Below, one piece after another: positions 34,714 through 51,633 of a stretch of DNA of 64,000 nucleotides. The DNA is from Erigeron canadensis (lineage: Eukaryota; Streptophyta; Magnoliopsida; Asterales; Asteraceae). A model generated the notes under the pieces. The model was given only the letters and a program-made list of their open reading frames with translations. It searched no databases and was not told the origin of the DNA. The stretch's first letter is position 1, and every line of letters starts with the position of its first letter. Location of the stretch: positions 2,170,001-2,234,000 of the forward strand of contig NC_057766.1 of assembly GCF_010389155.1 (NCBI RefSeq), given 5' to 3'. The translations under genes were made by a program, and so were the position numbers.

Positions 34714-35130
34714 CAATGTTTTAAATACCGGTATATACCGGCCAGTATTACCGGTATCGGAAGGTCCTCCGGTATTTTTTCAGTATTTTTACTATTCAAT
34801 ACCGGAACGTATTTCCGATATTCCCGTTATTTTTTGGTATTACCCGTCTGGTATTTCCGGTATTTTCATTAAAAAAAATTTGAATTTTTGTAGCATTATT
34901 TTTATGATACTTTAATGTTATTTGTGAATTTTAAAACTTATATTTTGTTATGAAATACTTAGTATTATTTTTGAGTGGACTATTATTATATTTTGACTAT
35001 TTTCGTTAAATGATAACGAGTTTTGTAAGATTAAAAAAAAAATGAAAATAGTCGTACCGGTAAATATTTTCGATAATAACGATAATTTTTTGCATGCGGA
35101 TACGACTAAAATACCGGTTTTTAAAACTTT
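34714..35130. mobile_element. hAT-like element with ACCGGTAT subterminal repeats
   Basis: The ends AATGTTTTAAATACCGGTAT and the inverse of ATACCGGTTTTTAAAACTTT pair well. ACCGGTAT, TTCCGGTATT and similar motifs are clustered near the left end. No exact target duplication was found. It ends about 130 bp before the PUS10 start codon, so it may overlap the PUS10 promoter. Confidence 0.5.
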
Positions 35131-35263
35131 TATTTTCATAAAATTTGGCAATTGGGAAAAACAAATATGGTAAGCATCCTCCTCCATTCCCCTCAGAGGC
35201 TTCCTTCCTTGGCTGTTTATAAACCCAAGCACCAGTTAATACCAGAAAACATAAAACAAACAA

Positions 35264-38200
35264 ATGGCGGATGACAGCAGCTCCACACCAGTGGTCCAAA
35301 CTACAACATCCGACGATGATGACATGCGGCTTCTCGGTTTCGCTGTTCAGGAGCTTCCTCTTCACGCTGTCAATCACCTTCTTACCATGCCCAACCACCA
35401 GGTTGCTTTCACATTTACTTTCTCTCTGTCTATATATAATTATATAAAATATATTGTATAATATTTTTTTTTTACAATAACAAATTTGTATCTTATTTAT
35501 GCTTATTATTTATATATATTCTTTACTCTAGTTAGGTTTTGAAATTGTTATCATTATAAATTTGTTTGCAACAGTCTTTATTTAGGATAACTAGGTAGAG
35601 TGAAATGTTCACTTGAATACTAAAATTTGTGTTAAAACCAGAAAATTGGTCAAACACCATGTGATTTGAAACTTAACACAATGTGTTTATAGCTGCCCAT
35701 CACCATCATCTTCGGTGACGGCAGCAAGGGCAACACCCCTACCATATCAAACCACCACACTATCTCTTGGATCGCTGCCCATCAAATCCACACCATTCCC
35801 ATATGAGTTCGGCTTCTAACCCCTTTATAAATGCCTTGAGGTCGGCGAGCGAGAAGGGCGAAGCCCCCAACCGTTTGATTAAGTGCTTCGCCCGTACAGT
35901 ATCACAATTTCCGACAATGGTGGTGGTTGTGATGGTGGTGGTGGTGGTGGTGGGCAGCTATAAACACATTGTGTTAAGTTTCAAATCACAGTGTGTTTGG
36001 CCAGTTTTCTGGTTTTCACACAAATTTTAGTTTTCAAATGATCACGACCCACTAGGTAGAACATCATATGACAACATGAATTATTTTTAAGGTTGAACAT
36101 TTTCATCTTTGTTCTACTTTACTATGTTAAAATTTCTGCTTTTGCCCCACTTTTAGAGCTCCATTCACCTACTTAGAGTGTTTGCAACCATTTCAAGCTC
36201 CAACACGATCGACTTGAGTCCAACAAACCACATACAAGTGTATATAAGAGTGTGTATCATGTGCTTATGTGAACCAGTGGCGGTTTTAATTCAATCCGAT
36301 AGAAAGGAAAAGAAACAAGTGTTAAAGACCGCTGATTGCCAATTCGAGTCTTAATGCATATAAGATAATGATTGACTTGCAAGTTGGCAGAACCAAACGG
36401 TCCTTAAAAATTGTAGCTTTCAATTGCTGAATGCTTTTATGGTTTGCTATTGGGTGATGATCTGTACTCCACTGCTTTTTAACCGTACACCACCAAATAT
36501 GCATAACATGATTGTACTGTACAATACTGTAAAACATATTTGGTGGTGTGCGGTTAAAATTTAGTGGTGAACAGATCATTGCCCCTATTTTGCTATTGTA
36601 TATATGGGAGTGATGTAACTTCTGTACTGCTTTCGTTTTGTGCAGGTGTGCGTCCGATGCATTTTTTGTCTATTTAACATTCACGAGGGTATTTATGCCC
36701 TGCTTTCCCCAACAAAGTTGCATTTGGTTGTTGAAAAAGAAATTAAGGTGGAAAATGTGTTAAATGAGAGTCCTGGAGAAACCGAAGATGTGAAAACATT
36801 GCAATCATCTCAAGAGTCAGAACTGAAGTCAAGTATTTGTCCAGTTTGCTTAGGCGTCTTGCAATTTAATTATTATGATGAGAGTAATACGATGGTAAAG
36901 AAGGATCATGCTCAGGATTTTGCCATGACAGTTGCTGAACACGTGAAACAGAAATTCCCTGAAATTTCTAGCTTTTCACTTGAAGTCTCATTGCCAACAC
37001 TTATCACGGAAAACGAACAAGCGATATTGTAAGTTCTCCTTGTCTATGATTTTTTCGTTATGAAAGTGATCTCCTTCAGCTGATTCTAGGAAGGATTTTA
37101 AGTCTTTTACTCTGTCAAAATTCGATCAAGTAATAATTTAGTATCCATCTGTTTGTTGGAGTATATATTCAATAATTTATGGTATATGTTTTTAGAAAAC
37201 AAGTATTGGCCTGTTGAAGACCTTTAATTCTCTCTTACTTCCATATTCAGATCGTATATAAAAAAGAAGTATGCTTCTGAAGTTTGGTTTCAAGACAAGT
37301 TTTCATCTGAACATATTTCAGTAAAAGATGCACTCAAGCTTTCTATAACACCTCCCCTTGAAACACTAATGGTAAGTTGAATTCCTGTAGTACTAATTAA
37401 ATTTCGTTAAAATGTTATCCATTTCAACAATTTAGGTCAAATTTATGACTTTGCAAGCTCGGTCTTGCTATTGATTTCTTCTTATGGATGTAACACCAAT
37501 ATTTGATTAATCAAACAATTGCGTTATACAGATATCATATCTGTATAATTATTAAAATTAAGTTGGGGTGCTCTATACTCAAATCACGCCTCTTATTTTT
37601 TTAGACGAATACAAGCCACTTCTCCTGTCTCTCCAATGGAAAGAAATAAAGTACGCCAAAAGTTTTGAAGGGTTTAATCTATGTAGATTTAGTGACTAGC
37701 TCTTAAAAGATCAACTTGACTAGTATATTTCTAGGTAAGCAATTTTAGCAAATCTTGATGCTTATTACATTCTATTATTGCAGGGTGTTAAATCTTGTGT
37801 TGGTAGTGATTTCCGCATTCGTTTGACATTTGAGCATGTTGATGCAACGTCTACTGAAAACAGGATGGGGAAAAACCAAGGAAACAAGAGATTCAAATCA
37901 GGCATGTATGGTTAACTTGTGCGTCTTTATCTTGGATAAACTGTTTTCTGTTGTATTTGTGTGAATATGTAAATTGGGGGTTAACTTGTCAATGCCAGGT
38001 TACCATTTGTTGAGAACATATATGATATGGATCTACTGGATTTATATTATTTAGTAATATAATATTAGTTTTATTATTATTATGATTAGGAAAGTATTGT
38101 CTTTACGGGGTATTGATATGATCCCACATCGGCCAAGTATGGGATTGGTTGGTGGTTTATAAGCCTAGGTGTCCCCTCCTCCTTTGAGCTAGCTTTTGGG

Positions 38201-41200
38201 AGTAAGTTCTACACCTAGCTTATGACATGATGTGAGCGTATTATGGGATGGGTTCGTATCAATATATACACGTGGGGCTATTTTTCTAAAACCTTGAAGC
38301 TAAAGTATATTTTGTTTAGAATCAGGCTTTAGCTTGACATGTTTATATCATAGACAAATTTAGGCCTTCATATGCTGATACAACTCTCAAAGGATGTTAT
38401 AAGTTATGAACTTAATTAATGATCCACCATGTGTATATGCATTTATGCACGTATTTGATGGTGCATGAAACTATGAAAGCATGTTTTACGGCCTTATCTA
38501 TTACTCGATATTCTTCACTTTTCTCGCTCAATTTTTTGCTGTGCACAACTGGGCTTCCTTGATTGTTATTGCAGGTGCTGAGGTTTCTAATCTGCACATC
38601 AGTGAAGCTAATGGACGTGTTAAATGTACTAATGGGACAATTCAAAATAGGGATGTTTCTGACTCTAATTTCCAACTGAGAAAGGTAACGTAACGTCTCA
38701 TGAGGCATGAGGTTGATTTCTCTTGTGTATTTGAAACCCTTCATTTGATCTGATATTCAGGTGTTTGATCGTTATCACATGTTATTGTTTGATCTCTTAG
38801 TCTCTTACTCTCTTAGGTTGATCAACCTTGTCACATGACTTTGATGTGTTCTAGAACTCCTATCTACATTGGTGGTCGATACTTGAAGGTATTTTAACTT
38901 ATTTGACTCACTTTAGTTTCAACTTGGTCGACAAAAAAGGAGGGGTGGGGGTGGGCCGGTGGAGGGTGTTACAAAAAGTTGTTTAAGCTGAAAATCTTAA
39001 ACACCCTTGTTCTATGATCTTTAAGTGCATAAACTGTAGATTACATTCTAAATTTACGAACATCATGACATCTGGACAAGTCATAATAATGAGGCGCAAT
39101 ATGTAGAGATCTTTTGAAGCATTTGATGTATGATGTATCATTTACCCTCTCATTTTGACTAAATGGATCACATCCTCAGGGATATAGATGTTCAAACTAT
39201 TTTTAGAGGATATGTGTGGGCTAATAAATAAATCTATACTAATGAAACAATCTAAATAAGATGGATGAACGTGACTTGCAGCTAAATGATGCTATATGTA
39301 CCCATAGTGTACCTTTTTGCCTCTCGCTTTAGGCATAGAGATATGTACAACTATTTAGGAACAGTATAAAAGAATAGTTTTTCCCTACTTATAAGAGTTA
39401 TAGATGATTATAGGTTTACACACTTTGATACTTATATCCGCACACACCCACACATGCATAGACATTTTTGTTCAGCCTCACATCTCGTACACCTCGCTGG
39501 AGGTCTTTCTATCCTCGGGTAAAGGTATGCCTATCTACATCCCACCCATATCCCGCCTTTGATGAGATTGGTATTGTAACTGTACCCTAGCTTTGACTTT
39601 CTTATCCTCGTTAAATAAGTGGCACAGGGTTATTATGTAGGAAAAAATATGGTTTGCAACTTACAAGTGCCTTAAACTTTCACCAAATCACTCAAAAATC
39701 ATGGATGTACGAAATTGCACAATAGCACTCAAAGTTCCATTCATGTACTGAAATGCACATAATCACCAGACCAAATACAGGATTTTAGAAATCACGAAAG
39801 ATTAAAGTATCACTAGAGTAGTTTTCACGCAAAGTGATACTGAGCTAATGTAACTATATGTAAGATTTTGACTAACAAATTCACTGTGTATCTGCAGTTT
39901 TCACGCAATGTGAGTCAGACCCGCTGGATAATCGACGATGAGAGGAAGGGAGAGGCATCTGTTGAGGTGCTGCATTAAGCTTTTTTTTATTTTATCATTT
40001 TATGTGCATCCTTTTTTGATGCTATATGCTGTGAAAATCTGTCTGGTATTGTAGGAACTTGTTGGTGGCAACATCCTTCCCACGACTAATGGTGATGGCT
40101 ATAAATTTCATGCTGCTGGAAGAGAGGATATAGATGTATAGAGGCTTTTCTCATGTCTACTGACTTTTTTAGTGGTGGCAAAATTGTTGGGTTGTTGGGC
40201 CTCTTAAGTAGAGTTAGCAGGAAGGTTGGGTTAAACCCAAAACATTTTTTGGCCTATATTTTTAGTTTCTATTTATGAATTATCAGTGTGTTAGATATGA
40301 TCACAATTCACAAGGAATATATTAATTTATTAATAATCCAAATTTTTTTTATTACAAGGTTGTAGGATGTTATCTGCATTAAAAATACAATCTTGGCTGA
40401 CTTGAATTCTTATATATTTTACTACTCTCCACATTACCTGATTGAGATTAATTGTAACCCAAATTTACCCATTTGTCAGTGTAACAGGTCAAATTGCCAC
40501 CTCTAGATTTTGTTTGTTTAATAAACAGTACTCTGATCATAAAAGTTGTACTTTTCAGGTCCGGATGTTGGGTTCAGGTAGGCCATTTTTGGTTGAGATA
40601 CAAAATGCACGTCATGTTCCTTCTGCGGAGTCCATCAAGGAAATAGAGAAGAAGATAAATAATCTGGAAAGTAACCTGGTGAGTTGGGCTTAAACTGGAA
40701 AATTAAGTACCGGTCAATTGTTTCTGTTTTACCCAACTCTTGAATGTACTGGCAACTTTCTACACCTAGGTTAGAGTAAAGCATCTCAAGGTTTTGGGGA
40801 CTCAAGGTTGGAGCTTAATGCGTGAAGGAGAAGCAGAGAAACAGGTTAGTATTTCTCTTTGTAGTCATCAGGCATTCAAGTGTGCAAACAAAGAAAATCT
40901 TAGAACTGAACCGGACCCAGTATACTTGGTGTTGTACTGTTTTTTATAACATATAACTGGTTATCAGTCTACTCTGGTCCAAACTAGTTGTCTTTTTAAT
41001 CTTATTCGTATTAAACTACATTCTTAAGGTATAAAAAAACTTAGCCAATCACTTTCTGGCCTAAAACAATGGCAGAATGGTACTATATCACCTGGTTCAC
41101 AGATCCTATATTCTCAAGTTTCCAGTTCTGGTTCTTCTGGATTGGTACTAGTTTGTCAGGCTGCTTTGCTTCAAACTAATTTTATTTTTTGTGTGGATAT

Positions 41201-42856
41201 ACTCACCCATTGTATGTTTTGTAAGCAGAAACAATATGCTGCTTTGGTGTGGATATCGCGTGCTATTAAAGATGATGATGTACAAGTCTTATCCTCGTTC
41301 AAGGACTTGGTAAGTCGTATGATTGTCCATCATTGTACATGTCTTTATAACTGATCTATGTGGATGGTATGGTGGGCCTTGAAATCATCTATTATTTTAT
41401 TACTGATGTAAATGTTATCTATTATTATCTGTCAATTATAAGATACTTTTGTTACATTTTATCTTATCTATTGAATCTGGCAGAAAGTTTTGCAGAGAAC
41501 ACCGATAAGGGTTCTTCATCGTCGAAGTCCTTTAGATCGTGAAAAGATTATTCATTGGTACAAACTACACCGGTTATTCATTCTTATGTTTCACATTATT
41601 TAGCTTACTTTGATGTGGTTAGAACTTCTATTGAGTATTTAAGATATCAGCATTTCATGATGAACGATTGTAATGTCAGGATGAAAATTGAGAAAGTTGC
41701 CGAGAGTTCTCAATACTTTCTACTTCATCTATGCACCCAGGTCAGCTTTGATCACCAACTTTCTCTAATTAAATATGATACTAACTACATATGCGCATGA
41801 AGTAAGACCACAATTTGACAGCATTCAAAACTTTTTTCAATTTCATATTAATAGGTCCCCGCTGACATTCTTAGCGACATTGATATTTCCCTTTTTCTGT
41901 AGTGTGATGCTTCTTATCTATAATTTAATACACGTAGATTAGCTATGTGCTCTTATATACCCAACTACTGTCACCGTATGCTGCTAATTAAATGATTCCT
42001 TTTTTCAATAGGCTGGAACTTACATCAAGGAATTTGTTCATGGAGATCTTGGACGTACCCATCCTAGGTATGTTAGCACTTACCGTGACCAGTTAACTGC
42101 ATGTCTAAAAATGATGATTTTTTGTTAGAATAACTTCCTTGTTGGAGTATGTGACTTTCGGCACACATGTTGATCTCTATTTTCCACCATCCTTTAGAGC
42201 ATGGTTTTCATTTGTTATTTGTCACTAGCCTAGTGGGCTCCTGATTGCCTAAACTTAGAACACCACAGCCTTCCAAATATCACACTGATATGCAATTAAT
42301 TGAAATCAATATCGTCAACATTAAAAAAAAAATTGAAAAAAAAAAATAAGTCAACATAAAAATTGATGCACCTTTTCTACTATGTGCCTCTGTATGTTGG
42401 CTACTTCCATTAATTTGTGTGGGACTTTATTATGACATGCCTCTCCTTTGGCGAGATTGGAACTGTTTTGGTTGGATATATTATGACATACTGTCAGAAA
42501 TTGAAAACCTTTTCGGCAAAACCATTATATAGAGTATGTGCTACTTGTTATACTAGTTATCCCACAAAATTTGCAACGTTACAAGTGTCTAATTCTCTGT
42601 TGTCTAAAGTATATATCAATGAGTGAAACTTGCTACTCATATAAGCGTATGAGTGCCAGAAAACTAGGTAAGTTTACTTAAAGTCTTGTCAGATATTTAT
42701 ATGTCAATCAACATGGGACGTCCTCCCTACCCTTTTAATTTTGTTCTCAAGTGACATTTTATTTTCCTATGTTGCAGCATTGGGTCTATTCTTGGATGCA
42801 GGGCTGAAATTCTTCAACTTGATGTCACAGATGTCAAAATGGATATCCCTGAGTGA
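35264..42856 (+). CDS. PUS10: tRNA pseudouridine synthase PUS10
   Basis: Fifteen exons: 35264-35401, 36646-37028, 37251-37371, 37784-37910, 38575-38684, 38817-38888, 39898-39966, 40055-40135, 40559-40678, 40770-40844, 41229-41309, 41484-41557, 41680-41740, 42012-42067, 42778-42856. The total is 1647 bp and 548 residues. CxxC pairs at Cys48/Cys51 and Cys111/Cys114 form the N-terminal zinc site typical of PUS10. GREDIDVRMLGSGRPF (from residue 362) contains the presumed catalytic Asp365. RTPIRVLHRR and AGTYIKEFVHGDLGR match the conserved C-terminal half. The enzyme converts U54/U55 of the tRNA T-arm to pseudouridine in archaea and eukaryotes. The exon 4 end is ambiguous: a GT donor after 37910 or a GC donor after 37901, both in phase. 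Introns contain a Mutator MITE, a TRIM-like element, a SINE fragment and a hAT element. Confidence 0.93.
35600..36050. mobile_element. Mutator-like MITE with 10-bp target duplication, in PUS10 intron 1
   Basis: ACTAGGTAGA occurs at 35590-35599 and again at 36051-36060. The inverted arms exceed 100 bp and include AAACTTAACACAATGTGTTTATAGCTGCCC with its inverse. The middle holds a core shared with the elements at 8.9 kb and 60.7 kb. The 87-codon plus-strand ORF within it is not a gene. Confidence 0.85.
36438..36590. mobile_element. Small foldback repeat in PUS10 intron 1
   Basis: TGATCTGT..AACCGTACACCACCAAATATG is followed within about 40 bp by its near-perfect inverse CATATTTGGTGGTGTGCGGTT..ACAGATCA. 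TTGCTATTG and its extension also recur on both sides. It is probably a tiny MITE; no target duplication was assigned. Confidence 0.6.
38114..38261. mobile_element. TRIM-like or small solo LTR in PUS10 intron 4
   Basis: It starts TGATATGATCCCACATCGG and ends GGGTTCGTATCA. The segment CCCACATCGG with GGTTTATAAG is characteristic of many plant TRIM/LTR sequences. It is only 148 bp long. The flanks do not show a target duplication. Confidence 0.55.
39465..39600 (+). mobile_element. SINE fragment in PUS10 intron 6
   Basis: CCTCGGGTAAAGGTATGCCT..CATCCCACCC..GATTGGTATTG resembles the 3' body of plant Au-type SINEs. The tRNA-like head is missing or too diverged to see. Confidence 0.45.
40170..40505. 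mobile_element. Non-autonomous hAT element in PUS10 intron 8
   Basis: TAGTGGTGGCAAAATT on the left and AATTGCCACCTCTA on the right are inverted ends. The flanks GACTTTTT and GATTTTGT match at 6 of 8 positions. The interior has the GGGTT/AACCC-type motifs seen in other hAT elements of this window. Confidence 0.55.
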
Positions 42857-45266
42857 ATGAATGTCAGTTGCCTTGCCTTCAAGTGTGAATTTCTAGGATT
42901 TCCTATTTCTCTTTTTATGTTTGTATCTTCAAGGTGTAGAACTTAAACCATTTCACAAATGCCAATGTTTGCAGATTTAGAGTGGCCTTCCTATCAAAAG
43001 TTTAGTGGGACATTATAGTTGCCAGGAAAGCATTTTCGGAACTGTGGAAACACAATTTTGTCATGGAATTCGACTTTGTGGGGCTCATGGAATATCGCTT
43101 CTCCATCGACAAATAAGTGAACGTAACAAGTTGCTGACGACAACATACTTATTTTTTCCCCTTGTAATGACTTTATATGTCATTAGGTGTATGTTGTTTT
43201 GGACGTCAGTTCGATATTGGCCAGGCTTTTCCTGTTATCTCGACTTGATCACTTTATTTAGCTGGTTAAAGGTTTATCATCTAAAACCGACTTGATATTG
43301 GGAGGTTCACATGTTAGATGTCCAAATTAAATGTTTAAATAGATCAATACTATTATATCTGACCCAAGAGATTTGGTAATCTTTTTTATTTAAGTTGTTA
43401 AAAAGTAGTTACATCTTTTTAATTAATCACATCCCAAATGTTTGCTTGTTTATACCGTTATGGTAATCCTCTCTTTGATCTTGATTTAAGTTCCAATCGA
43501 GTTCATAGAACACCATTTCTACTATCCAAACAACAAAATAAGCAACATTTTTTTTCCGAAAAATGACCAAAAGTTAGGATGTTTGTCTAGAAATCAAAAC
43601 TAATTTTTAATTTTACCTGGACAAAGTAAAAGTATGCAGCTTAAACCCTATTTCAAAAGTATTAATGTATCATTTGGTTTTAATCGTAAATCTATGATAT
43701 ATATATATATATATATATATATAATGAAATGAAATATGATGCTTTGTGGTTTATAAAACTCGTATCAACATGAAAGAGAAGCGCGGACACATTAATGTGT
43801 TCCAGTTTGTATAAATAAACATATGTTGCAATTATATATACACACATTATTAGACGATAATAATACATTATAGAATAGACTAAAATGGATTTGACTTTTT
43901 CTGATGAGACAACTTTAACACATTGACATTGTTATTTAGGCCAAAATGGTGCAAATAGCACCACTTAGAAGAATATTAGCCAAAAGTCAAAGCACGCGAG
44001 GGTTGCTAATATACACATGAGATAGTGACATGAAAACTTCTAGAGACAGATACCAACTCGCAGTTTTAACCAAAGATAACAATACTAGATCGGTGCATAG
44101 AATATGTTAAAGATATGCTGTAGATCGTAATTTATGAAGTGAAATTTGAATGATATTTTATGTGTGTCATTTCCCTATCCCAAAGATATTAATTTGAGGG
44201 TGGGGATACAACATATTGTTATAGATGGATATAAATTGTTGTTGATTTTCACTACCCTATAAATTGACATAAATTAGTAAGCAATTTGGTAGTTTTTCAA
44301 AGATATAACAATTTATCAAGAAACAAGTCACTAACCTCATTACTTTGACTGGGTTTGGAAGAACTTGACTCTAACATGTCAAGAACACGCTGTTGATTTG
44401 ATCTTTAAGCATTGAAGCTCCCATTGAGTCTCTCCCTTTACGTTTCATATTGACTGGTTTAGGCTTAGTATTTATTTTAGTAGGCTTCTCAACAATAAGG
44501 TTTTTTCTATTCAAATTATACAGAAATACGGAAAAAGGAAATTATATCACCAGTATATACTACCAAATCTGGGTATTACTACCCACAGGATTTTTACCTA
44601 AACAAGTCGACTCCACTTGCAAAAACACTAAAAAACCGGACTATTAGGCTTTCTTGATGGTGGTTGATTGAAATAATTATGTTTTACACCGAGATTTTAA
44701 ATCAGAGAGTATGAGAAAGCACAAGCTATCTGCTAAATTTTGCTTAATATTCAAATTTTCACCAATTATATTACCCAACTACTATATATTTATATTACCC
44801 AACTACTTTAGCTTGTTTAAACCAGAAAGAGTGATATAGGGAACCCAGACTTTTAGAAGTATTATTTTCTTCCCCTCTTTTGCAGGAAGATATAAATTCA
44901 CCTTTCCATTATCACTAGAAGATGGGGACATGAAAAATTATGGAAATAACACAACTTGCAATGCGACCTACTTTTTGGCTGCTGATATCAACCATAAAAT
45001 ATGAAACATCCATATCTATTATCAATAAGAATAAGTGGAGCACATACCACCATTCCATTTCATATCCCCAATTAGTCTACAAAACACTCGCAGCTACTCA
45101 AAAAAACATTATCCTGTGTTATTCACCAAAAAAACAACGGTGTCACGTTGTAGCATTTAGTGCACCAAGTTTTGTTCAAATGCTTATTTCAACCATAATA
45201 TACGATAGAAAAAACTAGCTGAAAACATAACTCCATTGATCTTCTTCACAAATGACACAAAAAACT
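42857..45266. other. Intergenic region between PUS10 and TPI (convergent 3' ends)
   Basis: The first few hundred bases are probably PUS10 3' UTR. A pure (AT)n tract lies at about 43698-43723. Short ORFs (43005-43295, 44450-44647, 44940-45218) have no domain signature. No further gene is supported. Confidence 0.5.
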
Positions 45267-49186
<3,920 letters not shown>

Positions 49187-49199
49187 TTCCGATCAAAAA

Positions 49200-51633
49200 T
49201 TCTTTAAAAAAAACTTTTTATTTATTTATTGAGAAGGTAATAAGAAAAAGAAGGAATTGCAAGGCAGATATCTCACAAGATGAATATGATAAGAGAGATG
49301 AAGATTTTGTATTTATATTGGAAATATGTGGATCACAGAATAGTGAAAAGACGTAAATGTCCTTGGTAAAGGCGGAAGAATATGCCGTTGTGTGAGTGGG
49401 GGAGGAAGGGGTAGATTAGGAAATGTGTGCGGTCACCGGTTTGTGGTTAGCTCATTGGTTTTCTTGGAGAGAACGTTAATTAAAAAAAACCCGGGTGGTG
49501 AATTTTTGGCCGATATTTTATTTTATTTTTTCTTTCAATATTTGTTTTTTTGAAATATTTTGGGAAATGATTGACTAACTAAAAATATATTTTCAAATAA
49601 TAAAGAAAAGTAACTAAAAATAACGTCCGGACATTTTAACTATATCTCCTTTTTTTTCTTTTTAAAGGTATCTAAAAAAAATATTATAAGTTCTTTTAAC
49701 TTAACTAATCAATTTTAATTATAAAAAATATAGATTAAACTCAGAGTTCAAAAGTTATTTTTATGTTTATTTTTACATTTTTATTTTGTTATACTTTGAA
49801 TTTTATGGGTTATGAGATAGCAAATGTTTTTAATGGATTTAGTTACCAATTCAAAGTTATATTTAATTGGTATTAGATTTTGGCAATGATGCTTAGGCTT
49901 GGGAAACCCACGATCAAGTTTAAGTCAGGCTTTACCATTAACCTATCATTGTATATATGTTCGAGTTAACGTGTTTTCACCTAGATCATGGGCCTAATAG
50001 GCTTTCTCATGGGTCGTGAGACTAATGGATTTGTGCTTTATACGGCTGGATTTAGATTGTTGGTGGTGCCTTTAGCTATGTGTTGCCCCTAACGATGTTT
50101 TGATTATGTACTTTTAGTTGGCTGTTAAAAGAAAAAGTCAAATTTGTTTCATTCTTCCTTCTATTTTTACTTAACCTAAGTGATCAACCCGTGTATTTTT
50201 TTTTTCTTTTTTTAGTTTAAACTTATTATTTATAATCAAAAATCATTACTGAAAATTTGTTTTCTATGCTTATATGGACTGAACTTGTTTTCTCTCCTTA
50301 TATGAACTAGAGTAATATCGTGCTTCGTCCATGATCTCCTTTTTGTAATAAGTTTCATATATATTAAACAGTTAATGTGAGATATGAAAAAGAAATTATA
50401 AAAAACATATATAAAATCCTTTCATAAAAGAACCATCCAATTAATTTTCCTACATTAAATTACAAAGTAAAGTTTTCTTTTCTCTCTAAAGTGACTTTAA
50501 CAATGACCTCTTAATACATGTGATAACCCATGTCTTACAGCTAATGTCAAGAATTTTGTCACCAAGTAAATATAGAGATTTGATTTAAGCTAAAGAACCT
50601 AGTGCATCACACATACACGATTCCTCGTAATCAAGTAATATATACAAGTTAAGAATGTTTACAGAAGAGTATTTGGTAAGTGCTAATAATATGTTTATTT
50701 TAATGTGCTCATTAACCACATTGTCCGTATTATAATCAAACATCATCTAAAAAGGGTAATGGAAGGAACTATAGTCCCGGTACCACAATCATCATCTAAA
50801 AAGGGTAATGGAAGGAACTATAGTCCCGGTACCACAATTAGATACCTATCGACTCACCAAAACATCATCTACCATTCTATGTGAATGTATCTTGAATGCA
50901 CAAGGGTGTTTATACTCGAAAGCTCGAGTTCAACCAACTATTTTTCAGGCGACGCATTATTAATGGGGTGGGGGTGGGTTGGGGGTATCTGGCCATGCAT
51001 ATTATTAATGGGGTTGGGGGTATCTGGCCATGCATTGACCGCAAGCCCGTGCCCTGGACAGTCTTCTCTCTTTAGAGGTAATATCGCTTTGATCTGCCCT
51101 CTGGCAATCTTCATCTTCTTAAGGATGTGACTTTCCCATTTGATTTTGAATCGCCTCTTCGACCTGTATTTAAGCTTCCTCTTTTCTTTTCATTCCCTCC
51201 TTACATTGCGAGTACATTGCTTTTTTTCTCTGGCTTGGAAAACATATGCCTTCTCAGCATCTCATCGACTATAGTCTCATATCCCAACACGCCACATCAG
51301 TACTCAAACTTGGGACATTAGAATTCAAAGAACACGTTATCCCACTAAATGACCAACTTCTACTTGTATAACATGATACCAGACATTAATCCCATGTCCC
51401 TTTTGTGCGTACGTGTGTTGCACATGTTAAGCTGAGCTAGAGTTCATCTAGTAAAATTCTTTTTGAGTGTATTCAAACTGGAAAACTGCTGCGTTTAGAC
51501 TTCTACATAACGCCTCCTAATGTTTAGATCAAAGCACTTAAAAGGCAAATAATTTAAGAAGCTGACAAACATTTGCTCTAATAATCTAATTCATAAGGCA
51601 TATCCCTTGCAACCAAACTGTTGTATCATATTC
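49200..51633. other. Intergenic region with two local tandem duplications
   Basis: A 48-bp perfect tandem duplication containing AAAAAGGGTAATGGAAGGAA occupies about 50743-50838. A second duplication (ATTATTAATGGGGT..TATCTGGCCATGCAT) lies at about 50956-51036. ORFs at 50885-51130 and 51127-51321 have no recognised domain. The TPI promoter should lie just right of 49186. Confidence 0.55.
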
